From Chiua virens (lineage: Eukaryota > Basidiomycota > Agaricomycetes > Boletales > Boletaceae), in assembly GCA_019787685.1 (NCBI GenBank), contig JAHNUO010000002.1, positions 2,232,001 through 2,296,000 of the forward strand: DNA of 64,000 bases, in the 5' to 3' direction. Positions within the stretch are counted from its first letter, which is position 1; every line of letters starts with the position of its first letter. A program made the position numbers and the translations under genes. Shown piece after piece: positions 23,328 through 35,987 of the stretch. The notes under the pieces are model-generated. The model had not been told where the DNA came from, searched no databases, and saw nothing but the letters and a program-made list of their open reading frames with translations.

Positions 23328-25627
23328 ATGTCGCTCATCTCTCCTCCAGAACATTTGCTTCATGCTCCAAATTCTATTGACGGGAAAAGAGATTCAGATG
23401 GCGGATCCATACTGGTCGCCAGATCACCGCAAAAGATCAACAATCCCTCTGCGCTTATCACGAACGTGGACCGAGACGAACCTGTAGTCACCAAAAGGGA
23501 ACTTTGGAGCTACTACCGTGCGTCATCTCCCCTCAATTTTCACCATTGACATTCTTTTCATTGAATGTAAATCCTCAATGGACATACTTATACGTAGTCT
23601 ACTCGAATGGCGACAACGTAAGGGCGCCCTTTGTGTCGTGAGATGTTCCCGATTCATCTCGTTCCCTAGGGTGTCGGTCCATCTGGCTATACTCTGACAT
23701 TATTTCAAAGTCTCGCCACCTCCGCTGGCTACGATTCGACTGGTGGACCAGGTTCGTCCTGTGTTTCCAATACCACCTCGAGCCAATGTGTCCTCCCCTG
23801 GATGGGCAGTACCAAGTCCGCCTCGAGTATCGTTCTCGTTGCGAACGGTGTCAGCTTTGCTATCATGACAGCCATGTTCACGACGATAGGTGCTGCGGGT
23901 GACTATGGCACCTTTGGTCGCTGGCTCTTGTTCACGGTAACACTTATCTGCTGGGTTGCACAGTATGCTTGTATGGCGCTGACATGTACGTTCGATATCG
24001 AGGGTTGACATTGTGTTTGGAACGCTGAACGATATCCAGCACCGAGCCGCTGGAAACTTGCGATGGTATTGTATATTGTCGGATTCGTCTCCTACGGTGC
24101 AACGCTGGTGTTCTATGCTGCTGCTTTTCCCCGTCTTGCCCGAAACACTTCCTACACTCGCCATTTACGTGACAAATATGAGAAGGGTGAGATCTCCGTC
24201 GAGGAATACGAAAGAGAAGAGTCACTTGAGAAGAACAGAATCAGTAACATTTTGACTGTGGGTCTCAAGGATGTTCAACTTGAAACCTCGAGAATCATTT
24301 CTGTGCCAGGTGCATAGTAACATCGGTTATGTTGTCACGTACCTTTTGAACCTGGCTCTCCTCATTCCACCGAGAACGGGAAACAATTCAATGGTTGACG
24401 GATATACCATTGTCTTGTAGCGGTTTCTCCGTGCTTCGGACGCATTTAACACTGATTACACGATAGGGATAATACGTACTGGGTTCTACTTGGAATTTGG
24501 TGGTGTACGCTTTCGTTACTGACACAGATGCGGTTGCTGACCGTTGTTTAGTCATATACCAGTCGCCTCGCCCGGGTCCTCCTCTACCTAAAGGCGAGAA
24601 ATATATAACTATTGGATGGAAACAGGTAAAGAGTGGTCTCACTATCTAAATCTTATAGCAAGCTTACACGCGCGAATTCCAGATCTGGGTGGCTGTCAAG
24701 ACTTATAAATCCCTGCCGCATACCTTCGTTTATCTCATTGGCTATTTCCTCTTGGCAGATGCGAGTATCTTTTCTGCTCTCCTCGCGAATAAAACTGAAT
24801 GTCCCATCCAGGGACTTAATACCACCGGCACCCTTGTGGCTATATGTCAGAATGACAAGTTCAGTTTCTCGTTCTTGCAGAACACGTATCTTGGTTTGTC
24901 GCAAGCCATCACTTCAACCATCAGCACGTTTGGTTTTTGGTACATACAACGTTCTTGGAAGATCAGTACGAAGAAAATGGTTGGTTCGTCTAATGATCTG
25001 TGCTTTTTGCGATCCTGATCATCCCCCGAGTTTGTCGTCACTAACATTGTGACAATTCTGATCCCCCTCTGGGGTATGATCGGCATATGGACCGACAAGT
25101 TTGGGTGAGTTATAATCATGCTTCCTCTCGCAGTTTTTTCACAAAACAAAATCCCATCGAAGATTCCACAATGCATGGGAGTTTTGGTGAGGAAGTTATG
25201 GAGCACCTACCTGACATTTTGTTGATCCGTTGATCCGATCAAGGGCATACAATGTAGTGTTCGGTCTATTCCAAGCTCCATACTACGCCTTCGCTCAAAC
25301 GATGATGGCCGAACTTAGTCCACCTGGGTTTGACAACATGGTGCGTTGTCGATGTTGGACTCGTTGTCTTTCTCTAGTGTCCTTATTTGACCCTTGTGCT
25401 TGTAGTTCTTTGGCTTGTACGGTCTTTCCAACCGTGCTTCGTCCATGGTCGGGCCTTATGTGGTCCAGGCGATCATTGACAAGACCCAAAATAATTGGCA
25501 AGGGTTCCCTTTTTTATTTGCAATATGTACTGCGGCGTCGTTGGTTATATGGATTTTCGTCGACGTCACGAAAGGAAGACGGGATGCTGCGAGTTGGGCG
25601 GCCGCGCGGAGCGGTCAACGTGGATGA
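23328..25627 (+). CDS. Atg22-like MFS transporter, copy a
   Basis: About eleven exons encode a protein of the Atg22 family, MFS permeases of the vacuole that export amino acids after autophagy. Visible blocks are ELWSYY, a 20-nt exon 23599-23618, GVGPSGYTLTLFQSLATSAGYD, ISFAIM-like helix with SFAIMTAMFTTIGAAGDYG, FVSYGATLVFYAAAFPRL, EISVEEYEREESLEKNRISN, the RPGPPLPKGE loop, FSFLQNTYLGLSQAI, PLWGMIGIW, FGLFQAPYYAF and AELSPPGF. Copy b at 32045 is very similar, which supports the exon borders. The intron 24761-24811 has a GC donor (gcgagt) where copy b has GT. The unusual 61-codon N-terminus before the first helix is hydrophilic. Divergent from sugar transporter 1. Confidence 0.8.
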
Positions 25628-26101
25628 TCGCTTTTGGAATGATCATCACATACACCGAGTCCTTGTTTTGTGGACTACATACAATGGCTTGTGAGATGTA
25701 GCCACTCATCAATTACCCGTGTTTCCGGGTGATGACTGTACCTATTTACATGTATTAGTAGGTGATTATCACCCTCTCCCGCTTGTCGTGTACTTCATTG
25801 AAGCTCATCTAGTCGAATGTTGTCATGAGAGGACGAATCTCCTGATCCGTACATCTGTCTGTTCGTATGGATGTATATATGTTACCGCATCTGTTCGCTC
25901 GATCATGTATATAGTAGCCGCTCCGCTCGTCGCATCTCCTTTCCCCCAGCGTCGAGCTAGTCTTTCCCATGGTCCGACGCACTGTGTGAACCGTAGGTTT
26001 GGTAGTCGTGACAAATGTATCCCATTCAAGTTGCCTTGTGAGCCATATGATTTAGCGGTGCTATTGCCACTCGAACCAGTACGCGGGTGTTACATATATA
26101 C
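25628..26101. other. Intergenic, convergent 3' flanks, no gene seen
   Basis: The region lies between the stop of Atg22-like a (+) and the stop of transporter 2 (-). It is AT-rich with short unrelated open frames. No repeat or RNA gene was recognised. Confidence 0.5.
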
Positions 26102-28399
26102 TTAGCCAGTGTCGGAATCATCTAACCTTTTCATAGTTCCTCTAGGCACACCCTCCATGGTACCATATGTCTCCCTTTGCCCTTGCTCATGCAGTGTCTC
26201 GATCTCAGCATGCCTGTACACCTCTTGTTCGCCCTCGTACACTGTCCATGTATCCATGAACACACCAAGTACATATCTCAGAGAGTACACTCACAAAACG
26301 TCAGCTCCTCAAGCGTGCGCCCCGATGTCTCCGGAAACATGACGTAGACGAACGTAACCTGGAAAGCATGCCACACACAGTAACTATTACTCCTCAGTGG
26401 TCGTCCAGTGCTATAAACGCCGCAAACAAAAGCTTACATGATGTACCACCTCCAGCCTAATACCGAGTAGTCCGACCGGTTTCATCAGACCCACAACTGT
26501 GTGCTAGGAAAATGGACACGGTACCTAAAGCGTCCATGCCAATCGGATTCACAAACTGATTGAAGAATGTGCCGCAACGGAGCCACCACTGATAGATGGT
26601 AATCCCTCTGGTCCGAACATGGAACGGAAAGAGCTCGACCAGATAAGCTGTCGAGTAAATCCAGATCCGGATTGTCAGAATAGTTCCAGACGATATGAAC
26701 GGCATGAAATCCTACTGTAGGGCAAGACGGTGAATCCAATGTTGTAAGCCGGACTGTACAAGAAAATGAGACTACGAAAATAATCGGTAAGATTTCAACA
26801 CGCGCTTCTTGAGGAACACGAACTTACGCAACCACAAGGTGAGCAGAGACCTTGCTCTCAGTGGACGAATACACTGCACTGGCTATAGTCCAGGCAGCGA
26901 ACACAACAAAAAGGGAGATGGTGCATGTCTGTAAAAATGTTAGCTGCAGCACTAGTATTGGAACGATCACACTATGTACTAGAAACATACGCCGCCGGGG
27001 GTATCGAGGCGCGATAAAGGCGGCCACCGTGCTGTTCGTGAGGCTCCAAGAAACACGAGACAAGTTTATAATATGCTTCGACCGGTTATCATGAATGCCA
27101 ATGCTGTCTAAGATGGGTGAAAGGTAGTATCTGCATCCGGCATCAGGCTTCGGATAGCAGGGACGGGCACAGAGTACAGACTTACGAGATCAACCCAGAT
27201 GCACCCGATTCGGTGAAGAGACCAAAAAAGGTGGCGACGATAACACGTTTTCGCATGCCTGGCGTTGATGATAACTCCTTACGGCCGACCTGACTGATCC
27301 TCAGCTCTGCCTCCAGAGTCTGCTCAATTTGAGTATACTCCGCCTTCACAAAGTTCGAATTCTCATCGCCTTCTGCATGATACTTCACAAGAATTGCATA
27401 CGCTTCATCTTTTCTCCCTTTCGACACAAGCCAACGAGGGGATTCTGGGAGGAAGAGGATAAATGAGACTTGAAGTAGAGTTGGTATTACTTGAAGGAAA
27501 GATGGGATTCTCCATCCCCAATTACTGGTCATGGTAAATGTCGTGAGGGTGATCCCAGCAGCAAAAACAGTACCTAAGATACGTCAACTCAACAACACGC
27601 TCAGGGTGACGGTCTCGTACCAAGCTCGTAGGTGGTACTGAAAAGGGAGCTCATGATCGCTCGCTCCCTTGGATGTGAGAGTTCTTCACATATTTTAGGA
27701 CTAATGGACAAGTTAAAGGACCCTACCTTACCTCCAATCAGAGAAGAAGCCGCAACAACGCGGAAGACATGGCCAAAGCCAAGGACGAAAACGGGCCAAT
27801 ACAAACATGGTGTCTATGATATTCAATACGTAACAACTTGAACCACATCAATAAGTGACAATAACTTACAATTCAATGCAGATCCTTGGAGGATCGCACC
27901 GGTTATTGAGATGATGCCTCCGAGCGATATGGAGTATCGCCTTCCCATCTTATCGACTACCGGGGATACAAACAGAACGGAACAGATGGAACCGAGAGAA
28001 AACATAGCAGACATGATGCCCAAGGAAGCGGAGCGAGGATGATGGAAATCTGTCATTGGCTTTCATATCAATCACAATCGTCTGCATCAAGTGATCACCT
28101 TACACTCAAGCCATGAGGGCACAGCTTGCAAGCCATTTACCATCGTGGCGTCGAAGCTTGCCAGTCCTCAGGAATTTTTCATTGGACAATTATCTGCAAA
28201 AATCTTACCCACTCGTAACCTCGACCGCGAGGCAAGTCGGGATCATCAGCAAATACAACAACCGGAGATTGGGTTTGCGGTACCAAGGCACATTATCTTG
28301 TTGTGCGAGCTGAGAGACGACCGTCGTGTCCGAATCGTTACTTTCCAGCTGAACACGACCACCCGAGCCATTCAAGTTCCCATCCCTCCCCGCATCCAT
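26102..28399 (-). pseudogene. MFS sugar transporter 2, frame-broken paralogue
   Basis: The gene is parallel to transporter 1 along its length: start MDAGRDG at 28399, PNLRLLYLLMIPTC, MVNGLQAVPSWLE, SLGIMSAMFSLGS, GRRYSISLGG, GWRIPSFLQVIPTLLQ, PESPRWLV, PRYPRR, VELFPFHVRTRG and the tail LYEGEQEVYRHAEIE. Against transporters 1 and 3 it has one extra base at about 27793 (cgttttcgtcctt instead of cgtttt.tcctt) between ARF and LGFG. This shifts the frame inside a helix, with no splice site able to rescue it. The helix 7 motif QW.GNG is replaced by ESGASG. Both changes argue for loss of function. A one-base sequence error at 27793 is the main alternative. Confidence 0.72.
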
Positions 28400-28867
28400 T
28401 TTGACGAAAGAGACTTTGACTGATTCGGAACGCCACTTGGCAGGGCTTGGCTTGCAAGAGCGCGGATTGCGAGGTGTTTCAACGTCTCCAGCTAAGAACG
28501 TTGAGACTTTCAATTGAACGGCGATAGGGCGGAACTCTAAATTCACATTCAATCTGAGGAACTGCTGAATTGACTCTACACTGGAATCTGTAGTGTGTGG
28601 CTTAGACCACGTTCCAAATTGAGCGTCATGTCGTGGAGTGCTACGACGGTATGGAGTCTGTAGAGGCGGAACTGCATCCCACGGCCCGTTACGGTCCGGC
28701 CGCAACCCTCATCATTCGCAGCCTATTCAGAATTCCCCGACATTGACCCGTTGAAATGCCCCCATAAAATACCTCAACAGGCTCTGGAAACTGAAGCGAC
28801 ATATACTCTGAATCTGACGTACATATAATGCATGATTCAGATACCCTCGCCTGGTATACTGTCTCTC
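28400..28867. other. Intergenic, upstream flank of transporter 2
   Basis: The region separates the start of transporter 2 from the 3' end of transporter 3 (both -). Part of it (about 28605-28650) resembles the flank of transporter 1. No independent gene was seen. Confidence 0.5.
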
Positions 28868-31154
28868 TCAGAATTCGACTAACACTCCATCGGGTCTCTT
28901 GATAGATTCTCTGGGACCAACCTCCATGCTGCTACACGTTTCGCTTTCCTCTTCAAGTGATTCATGGAGGATTTCGACTTCGGCTTGCCTGTATGCTTCT
29001 TGCTCATTCTCGAACATTGTATTCGTGCATGCGTTGAGATGGGTCTCGGAGAGAATGAATGCACTCACAGAAAGTCAGTTCTTCAAGCGTACGCCCCGAG
29101 GTCTCGGGAAACATGAAGTAAACGAACACGATCTCGAAAGCATTCCATACGCAGTAACTAACACTTTTCAGTACATGTCCAACGTTCCTGCCGCAAAATA
29201 GACCTTACAAGATGTACCATTTCCAGCCTACCAGGTTGGTCCGACCGGCTTCGTCAGACCTGTGATCCATGCAGTAGACAGGTGGACATACCCAAAGAAT
29301 CAAGGCCAATGGGATTCACGAACTGACTGAGGAATGACGCAGCACGGACCCACCATTGATAGATGGTAATGCCCCTGGCTCGAACACGGAACGGGAAGAG
29401 TTCGACCAAGAAAGCTGTCGAATGAGGATCCACCTTGTCAGAATCATATAACATGACGCAAATAACGTGAAAACTTGCTGTAAGGCAAAGCATTGAATCC
29501 TGGGTTATAAGCGAGACTGTACAAGAACATGAGACTACAAAGCACGGGATAAGAATCGGCACGGATTTATGTGGTGAACACAAACTTACGCAACCACTGT
29601 TTGAGCAGCAATCTTGCTCTGACTGAACGAATACTCAGCACTAGCTACAGTCCAAGCAGTGAACACAACAAAAACGGAGATTGTGCACGCCTTCAGAAAT
29701 ATTAATGGTAGAGCTAGTATCAGAGCGAACAGTCTTACCAAAAATATCCTCCGCCGAGGGTATCTAGGCACAATAAATGAGAAAACTGTAACATTTACGA
29801 AGCTCCAAAAAGCTTTGGAAAGGTTAATGATATGCTTCGTCCGGTCGTCATGAATGCCGATGCTGTCTAAGACGGGCGAAAGGTAGTATCTGTGTCTGAG
29901 ATGAGACTCCGGTCTAAGGGATGGTCACCAATTTTAAACTTACGAAAGCAGCCCATTTCCGCTCCATTGCGTGAAGAGACCAAGGAAGGTGGCGATGATA
30001 AGACGTTTTCGCATCCCGAGCGTTGAAAATGATTCCTTGCGGCTTGTCTGTGAAATCCGTAACTCTGCTTCCAGAATCTGCTCAATCTGGTTGTACTCCG
30101 CTTTAACAAAGTCTGAATGTTCATCTCCTTCTGCGTGATACTTAACAAGAACAGCGTATGCTTCAGCTTTCTTCCCTTTCGAGAGAAGCCAACGAGGCGA
30201 TTCTGGGAGGAAGGAAATGAACATGACTTGGAGTAAACTCGGTACCGCTTGAAGATAGGATGGGATTCTCCATCCTCAATTGCTTGTCATGGTAAATGTT
30301 GTGAGGGTGACCGCAGCAGCGGAAATGGCACCTAGAATGAGGCAGTTTAAATACAATGTTGTACTTGTAAACACCCTTAGTTTACCAAGCTCCCACACGG
30401 CATGAAACAGACAGCCCATGACTGCTCGCTCCTTTGGGTGCGAGAGTTCTTCACATAGTTGACATGAAGTTAGTAGGCGAGTTCGAGTAACTCTGTCTTA
30501 CCTCCGACCAAGGAAGAAGCCGCTACAATGGACCAGGTATCCGCAAATCCAAGGAGAAAACGAGAAAACATAAACATTGCGACTATTGTATTGGAGATAT
30601 GTATAAGCATTCGGAGGTCTCAGAGTACATCAATAACTTACAATTGGACGCAGACCCCTGAAGGATGGCCCCAATTATTGAGATTATGCTTCCGAGTAAT
30701 ATGGAATATCGTCTTCCGGATTTATCAACGACCGAGGAAACAAATGGGAGAGCACCAATAGAACCCAGAGAAAACATAGCAGACATGATGCCCAAGGAAG
30801 CGGAGCGTGGATGATGAAAGTCTGCGATCATCAAATCAGACGTTTCCGTCACCAACCAAGTGATCGCCCTACATTCAAGCCACGAGGGTACAGCTTGCAA
30901 GCCATTCATCATCGATCCGTCAAAACTCGATTTACCTTAGAAAATTTCATCGAGCAGATGTCGCAAATGACCTACCCAGTTGTAATATTTACAGCCAGAC
31001 AAGTTGGGAACATCACAAGATACAAGAGTCTAAGGTTAGGTTTGCAGTACCAAGGTACTTGGTCTTGCTGCGCGAGCTGAGAGACAGTCGTATCCGAGTC
31101 GTTGCTTTCTAGCTGAACATAACCCTCACGAGTTCGAGGCCGCCGTGAGTCCAT
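28868..31154 (-). pseudogene. MFS sugar transporter 3, paralogue with nonsense codon and lost splice acceptor
   Basis: A third copy of the transporter runs from MDSRRPRTREG (31154) through MNGLQAVPSWLE, SLGIMSAMFSLGS, GRRYSILLGS, MFSRFLLGFAD, PESPRWLL, FTQWSGNGL and VELFPFRVRARG to a tail with NEQEAYRQAEVE. Two defects are visible against the other copies. The Trp of the MTSNWGWRIP block is TGA (complement of 30276-30278). The acceptor of the last intron, AG in copies 1 and 2, reads AA just before the TTCGAG exon at about 29023. The helix 7 motif is intact, so decay is recent. The product would stop about halfway, before helix 6. Confidence 0.78.
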
Positions 31155-32044
31155 TGTAATGCCAACGTGAGACTCGGAGGATCAGCCTATGATATACTGC
31201 GACGTATGGAAGATGTAAATGGCTCTTTCAGAGATGCTACTTGAGTTAAGACCTGTAGGGGTATGGACTGTGAAGGTTATCTCCCGAGTCGCGGATAGCG
31301 CTGTAGCTGAGGCCCAGGTTGTGGCTTGAAAGGGTAAATTCACCCACATTGCTCGTTGTAATGTCGCACGGTTTTCCCTTTCAAGTTGCTGGGACCGCCA
31401 TGTGATATGGGTATCTCTCACTGGCAAGCTTTCGAGCATCTATAACTAGAGGTGCTCTTTCTTAAAGTTCCACTGGCCTGCAGGGATGTAGCACTGGGCA
31501 AGTCTAAGACTCGGCATGCTGTGCGCCAAATCCGATCTCACTTCTACTGCAGTGGCAAGTGCCTGGCTGGCAGCCCGAGGACAGGTGCACATCTGAAACG
31601 CCTGTCACAAGTTTAACAAGTGTCAATTGAGTATGGCTCTTCCTGCATACTACACACTCAGTCGAAGAAATTTTACTGTACTGACTAATTACACTATGGT
31701 CTGGGAAAAGGCGACCCGGACTCGGAAGGTGAAGGCGAAAGAGGTCGCAGATTGAGTCTGACCGAATCGTTTTTTGGTCAAACATTCGCGAACCGTCAAA
31801 CATTGTGCCAAGGTTAAATGGGGTGGGCTGGCAGAGCGTGAGCGAGTCTTATCTTGACGGTGTGTTCGACGACTATCTGGGGATACTTCATGTCCCGCAA
31901 CGCGGGACTGAGCTCGCCGGCTATCACGACCGGGGTAAATTGTCTCTCGTGACCATGAGTACCTCATGATCCACTAAGGTACGAGCAGCCACCTCAAATT
32001 ACTTTAACTTCTCTATCTACACCCTCAGGCTGAGGTCGACAACC
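31155..32044. promoter_or_regulatory. Divergent intergenic region, transporter 3 / Atg22-like b
   Basis: The 890-bp spacer has the same divergent layout as 22199-23327. It should carry the promoter of Atg22-like b. No gene was recognised in it on either strand. Confidence 0.45.
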
Positions 32045-34280
32045 ATGTCGCTCGTCTCTTCTCCAGAATACCCGTCTCACGCTCCCGACTCCACTGACGC
32101 AAAGAAGGATGGCGAATCCACGTCGGACATCGCATCACCCCCGAAGATCGAAAAGTCCACTTTCCTCATCGCGAATGCGGATCGAGATGAGCCCGTAGTC
32201 ACCCAGAGGGAACTCTGGAGCTACTATCGTGCGTCATCTTGTCGTGCTCTACCTTTTTTTTCACTAACGTGGCAATGAATAGTCTACTACAACGGCGACA
32301 ACGTGAGGCAACATCAGATCCCGTCCAATTCTTCGGGCTGATCTTGTTCCACAGGGTGTCGGTCCTCTCGGATATACCCAGACATTGTTTCAGAGCCTTG
32401 CTACCTCTGCTGGCTACGATCCGACTATTGGACCGGGCTCGTCCTGTCTTTCCAATACCGCTTCGGGCCAATGTGTACTCCCTTGGATGGGTGGTACCAA
32501 ATCCGTCTCAAGCGTCGTCCTCGTTGCGAACGGCATTAGCTTTGCGATCATGACAGCCATATTCACTACCATCGGTTCCGCTGGAGACTATGGCACCTTT
32601 GGTCGCTGGCTCTTGTTCACTGTAACGCTTATCTGCTGGGCCGCTCAGTATGCATGTATGGCACTCACGTGTACGTGTCATTTGAAGGGCTGACAGTTGT
32701 GGTGCTTCGAACGCTGAATGATGATATCCCAGCTCCGAGTCGCTGGAAACTTGCGATGGGGTTGTATATCGTCGGATTCGTCTCCTACGGCGCGACACTG
32801 GTGTTCTATGCTGCTGCGTTTCCCCGCCTTGCCAGAAATACTCCCCACTCTCGCTCTTTACGTGAAAAATATGAGAATGGTGAGATCTCCGTCGAGGAAT
32901 ACGAAAGGGAAGAGTCGCTCGAGAAGAACAGAATCAGTAACATATCCACGGTATGTCCAGCGGACGTTTCATCTGATACATCGATGCCATTTTCCTCCCA
33001 GGTGCATAGTAACGTTGGTTATGTTGTCACGTATCTTTTGAACCTGGCTCTCCTCCTTCCCCCGAAGACGGCGAAAGACCCCTTGGTTGATAATTATACC
33101 ATTGCTTTGTGCGGCTGCCCTTTCTCCCCTCGATGATTGCACCACTGAATGTGCAACAGGGACAACTCGTATTGGGTTCTGCTCGGAATTTGGTGGTGTA
33201 TGTATTCGTTATTGGAAGGACAAACAGGCAACTGATTATTGTGTCAGTCATATACCAGTCCTCTCGCCCAGGCCCTCCCCTACCCAAAGGCGAGAATTAC
33301 CTCACTATTGGATGGAAGCAGGTAATTGAGTGGTTCCACGCCTCAAAACATGGCATATTTACCGTCACGAATTCCAGATCTGGGCAGCTCTCAAGACTTA
33401 TAAACATCTTCCATATACCTTTGTTTATCTTATTGCCTATTTCCTTTTGGCAGACGTGAGTACTCCTTCTAAAACTTGTTCGTTAATTGAATGTGGGCCC
33501 TCTAGGGACTTAATACCACCGGCACCCTTGTGGCTATATGTCAGAATGACAAGTTCAGTTTCTCATTCCTGCAAAACACGTATCTTGGTTTGTCGCAGGC
33601 GATCACTTCAACCATCAGCACTCTCGCGTTTTGGTACATTCAACGTTACTGGAAGATCAGTACAAAGAAAATGGTTCGTTCGTTTAAAGTTCTATTTCCT
33701 AGCGATCTTTGATATCATTTTAGTTTGTTGTCACCAATGTGGTAACAATTATGATCCCACTTTGGGGCATGATTGGGATATGGACGAATAAATTTGGGTA
33801 AGTGATGATTACAATCTAGGCTAGCCTGTGTATGACGGACCATTCTAGGTTCCATAACGCTTGGGAATTTTGGTAAAGAAGCTTTTTATTACTTTTACAC
33901 GCTTGCTGATTATACTCAGGGCTTACAATGTGGTGTTTGGTCTGTTCCAAGCGCCATACTACGCCTTCTCCCAGACAATGATGGCTGAGCTTAGTCCACC
34001 CGGGTTTGACAATATGGTACGCCATATTTGGACTTTCTGAGCTCTTTCTTGATCACGATTGTTGTAGTTCTTTGGCCTCTACGGTCTCTCCAACCGCGCT
34101 TCGTCCATGGTTGGGCCTTATGTTGTCCAAGCGATCATTGACAAGACACAAGATAATTGGAAAGGGTTCCCTTTTCTATTTGCGATTTGTACGGCTGCGT
34201 CTTTGGTCATATGGTTTAGTGTCGATGTTGGGAAAGGAAGACGGGATGCTGTGAGGTGGGCGACCGCGCAGCGTGGTTGA
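32045..34280 (+). CDS. Atg22-like MFS transporter, copy b
   Basis: Close paralogue of the gene at 23328 with the same exon plan. Blocks: MSLVSSPEYPSH start, ELWSYY, 20-nt exon 32283-32302, GVGPLGYTQTLFQSLATSAGYD, SFAIMTAIFTTIGSAGDYG, FVSYGATLVFYAAAFPRL, EYEREESLEKNRISN, HSNVGYVVTYLLNLALLLPP, GIWW, RPGPPLPKGENYLTIGW, FSFLQNTYLGLSQAI, AELSPPGF and a C-terminus DVGKGRRDAVRW. The intron after the FLLAD exon has a normal gtgagt donor. Atg22 proteins return amino acids from vacuole to cytosol. The gene is divergent from transporter 3, so a transporter/Atg22 pair was duplicated as a block. No frame break was found. Confidence 0.82.
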
Positions 34281-34413
34281 AACGTTGATGCCTTGGAGAG
34301 GAACGGGCTTAGTTGTGTATCGCTATCATACCTAGATCACGTGATCGCAGCAACGGAAGATTCAAAGTATTCTACTTGAGCTCGCTGTCCGCTACGTCCA
34401 ACACGAAAGAGCC

Positions 34414-35880
34414 ATGTCAAAAAGAGGCATGTCCCCTCCAGGAGATGGTCAACTTGTCAAGCGAGCTCGTTCCAACACACCGCCGCGAAGTCAACTCGTC
34501 ATTTCCTCGTCCGGTGATGACCGCCAAAAAGGCCTCGTACGCAGCGTCAAACGTACAAGCAATCTCGAAGCACCCATCATCAGCCTGAGTGGAGCGCATT
34601 CAGTGAGTGTGGGGGTGATGCTTGATTTTTTTCTCTCGGCTCATCATAATCCAAGGCCGAGATATTCAGCTGTCGTTTCGATCCTACGGGACAGAACATT
34701 GCAGCCTGCTCGGCTGATAGGAGTGTTTGTGCGTGCCATCTCTCGCTCTTTCGCGTGTTCACGCTTGACTCATAAACCATACGTCCGCGGTCACATTCTT
34801 GTTTGAACAGCGCTCTGGCGTACCTATCCTCCAAACACCAACTACGGTCTTCTGTCTAGTCTCCACAAGGCCCCCATCCTCGATCTCCAGTGGTCCCTGT
34901 ACTCGCCCACGCTCTACACGGTCTCTGCAGACCACACGCTCAACCTGACCGACGTCACCACCGGTCAAAGGATTAAGAAAATCCGGGCACACCGCGGCAT
35001 CGTCAACGCGCTCGACCGGACGATGGCAGGTGGCGCCGGGATTGAACTCGTCGCGACTGGCTCGGACGACGGGACAGTGAGGTTGTGGGAGGGAGACGGT
35101 AGTAAACAAAGCGTGGCGGTGTGGGAGGTGGGGTGTCCGGTGACGGGCGTATGTTGGAGTGCGGACGGACAAAACGTATACGTGGCGGCGCTGGATAACG
35201 AAATTCACGTGCGTGTCTCCTCCGTTTGTTCTGGTTCGTTTGGTGGTTCTGTCAAAGACCCCAACAATGCGAGGTGTCTGGTCTGGATGCGGGACAGTGT
35301 GCTGAATGACCATGGGACAGGTGTATGACGTACGGAAGAATGAAGAAGTGTATACGCTTTCGGGACACACCGATACCCCGACATCGCTAGCCCTCTCGCC
35401 TAACGGGTCGTATCTGCTCTCGCCCTCGTTTTCCTCGCAAACCATCATCCATGATATCCGGCCTTTCTCGCCTTCCCCAGCACGCGTCCACCGCGTTCTT
35501 CACGGTGCACCGGCAGGGTTCGAAAACACTTTGTTGAAGGGGGCGTGGAGCAAGGATGACGATGGCCGGCGGGTCGCAGTTGGCGGTGCAGATCGAATGG
35601 TGTGTATTTGGGACGTCGAGAGCGGGCGGGTGTTGTACAAGGTCCGTCCTAGTCTTTGTGTTTCGCTGGATACGGGCATCGACGGGTGCGCATATATAGC
35701 TCCCTGGACACAAGGGGACGGTGACGTCGGTGGATTTCCATCCCAAAGAACCAATCAGTGAGTGTCGTTTTTCCTACGCCCCTGGATCCTCGCTCACGTA
35801 TGGTTTTCCTGTCAGTTTTGACGGCAAGCAAGGATGCAACGATGTTGATGGGCGAGATAGAACAGAGTTTGGTGATATAG
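34414..35880 (+). CDS. SNRNP40: U5 snRNP 40 kDa WD40 protein (Prp8-binding)
   Basis: Six exons join in phase (34414-34602, 34656-34722, 34811-35208, 35321-35641, 35700-35757, 35816-35880). The protein starts MSKRGMSPPGDGQLVKRARS, a basic tail with a likely nuclear signal, then about seven WD40 blades: SLSGAHSAEIFSCRFDPTG, APILDLQWS, LYTVSADHTLNLTDV, ATGSDDGTVRLW, VTGVCWSADGQNVYVAALDNEIHVYDVR, LSGHTDTPTSLALSP and a final GHKGTVTSVDFHP. SNRNP40 is part of the U5 snRNP and binds Prp8 in the spliceosome. Length (about 365 residues) and start fit the family. All junctions keep the blade pattern. Confidence is high for the family, a little lower for the first exon border. Confidence 0.88.
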
Positions 35881-35987
35881 CATTCTTTCTTTCTTCTCTT
35901 ATCGTATTCTCTTGCAATTGCGTGCTGAGCCTTTGCTGTCCCAGCTCTATGGGTCAAAATATACTATGATAGTAAACTAACTGGTGG

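Noticed and set aside
34759..35448. 229-residue open frame on the minus strand
   Set aside because: It is the antisense shadow of the WD40 exons of the U5-40K gene and has no domain of its own.
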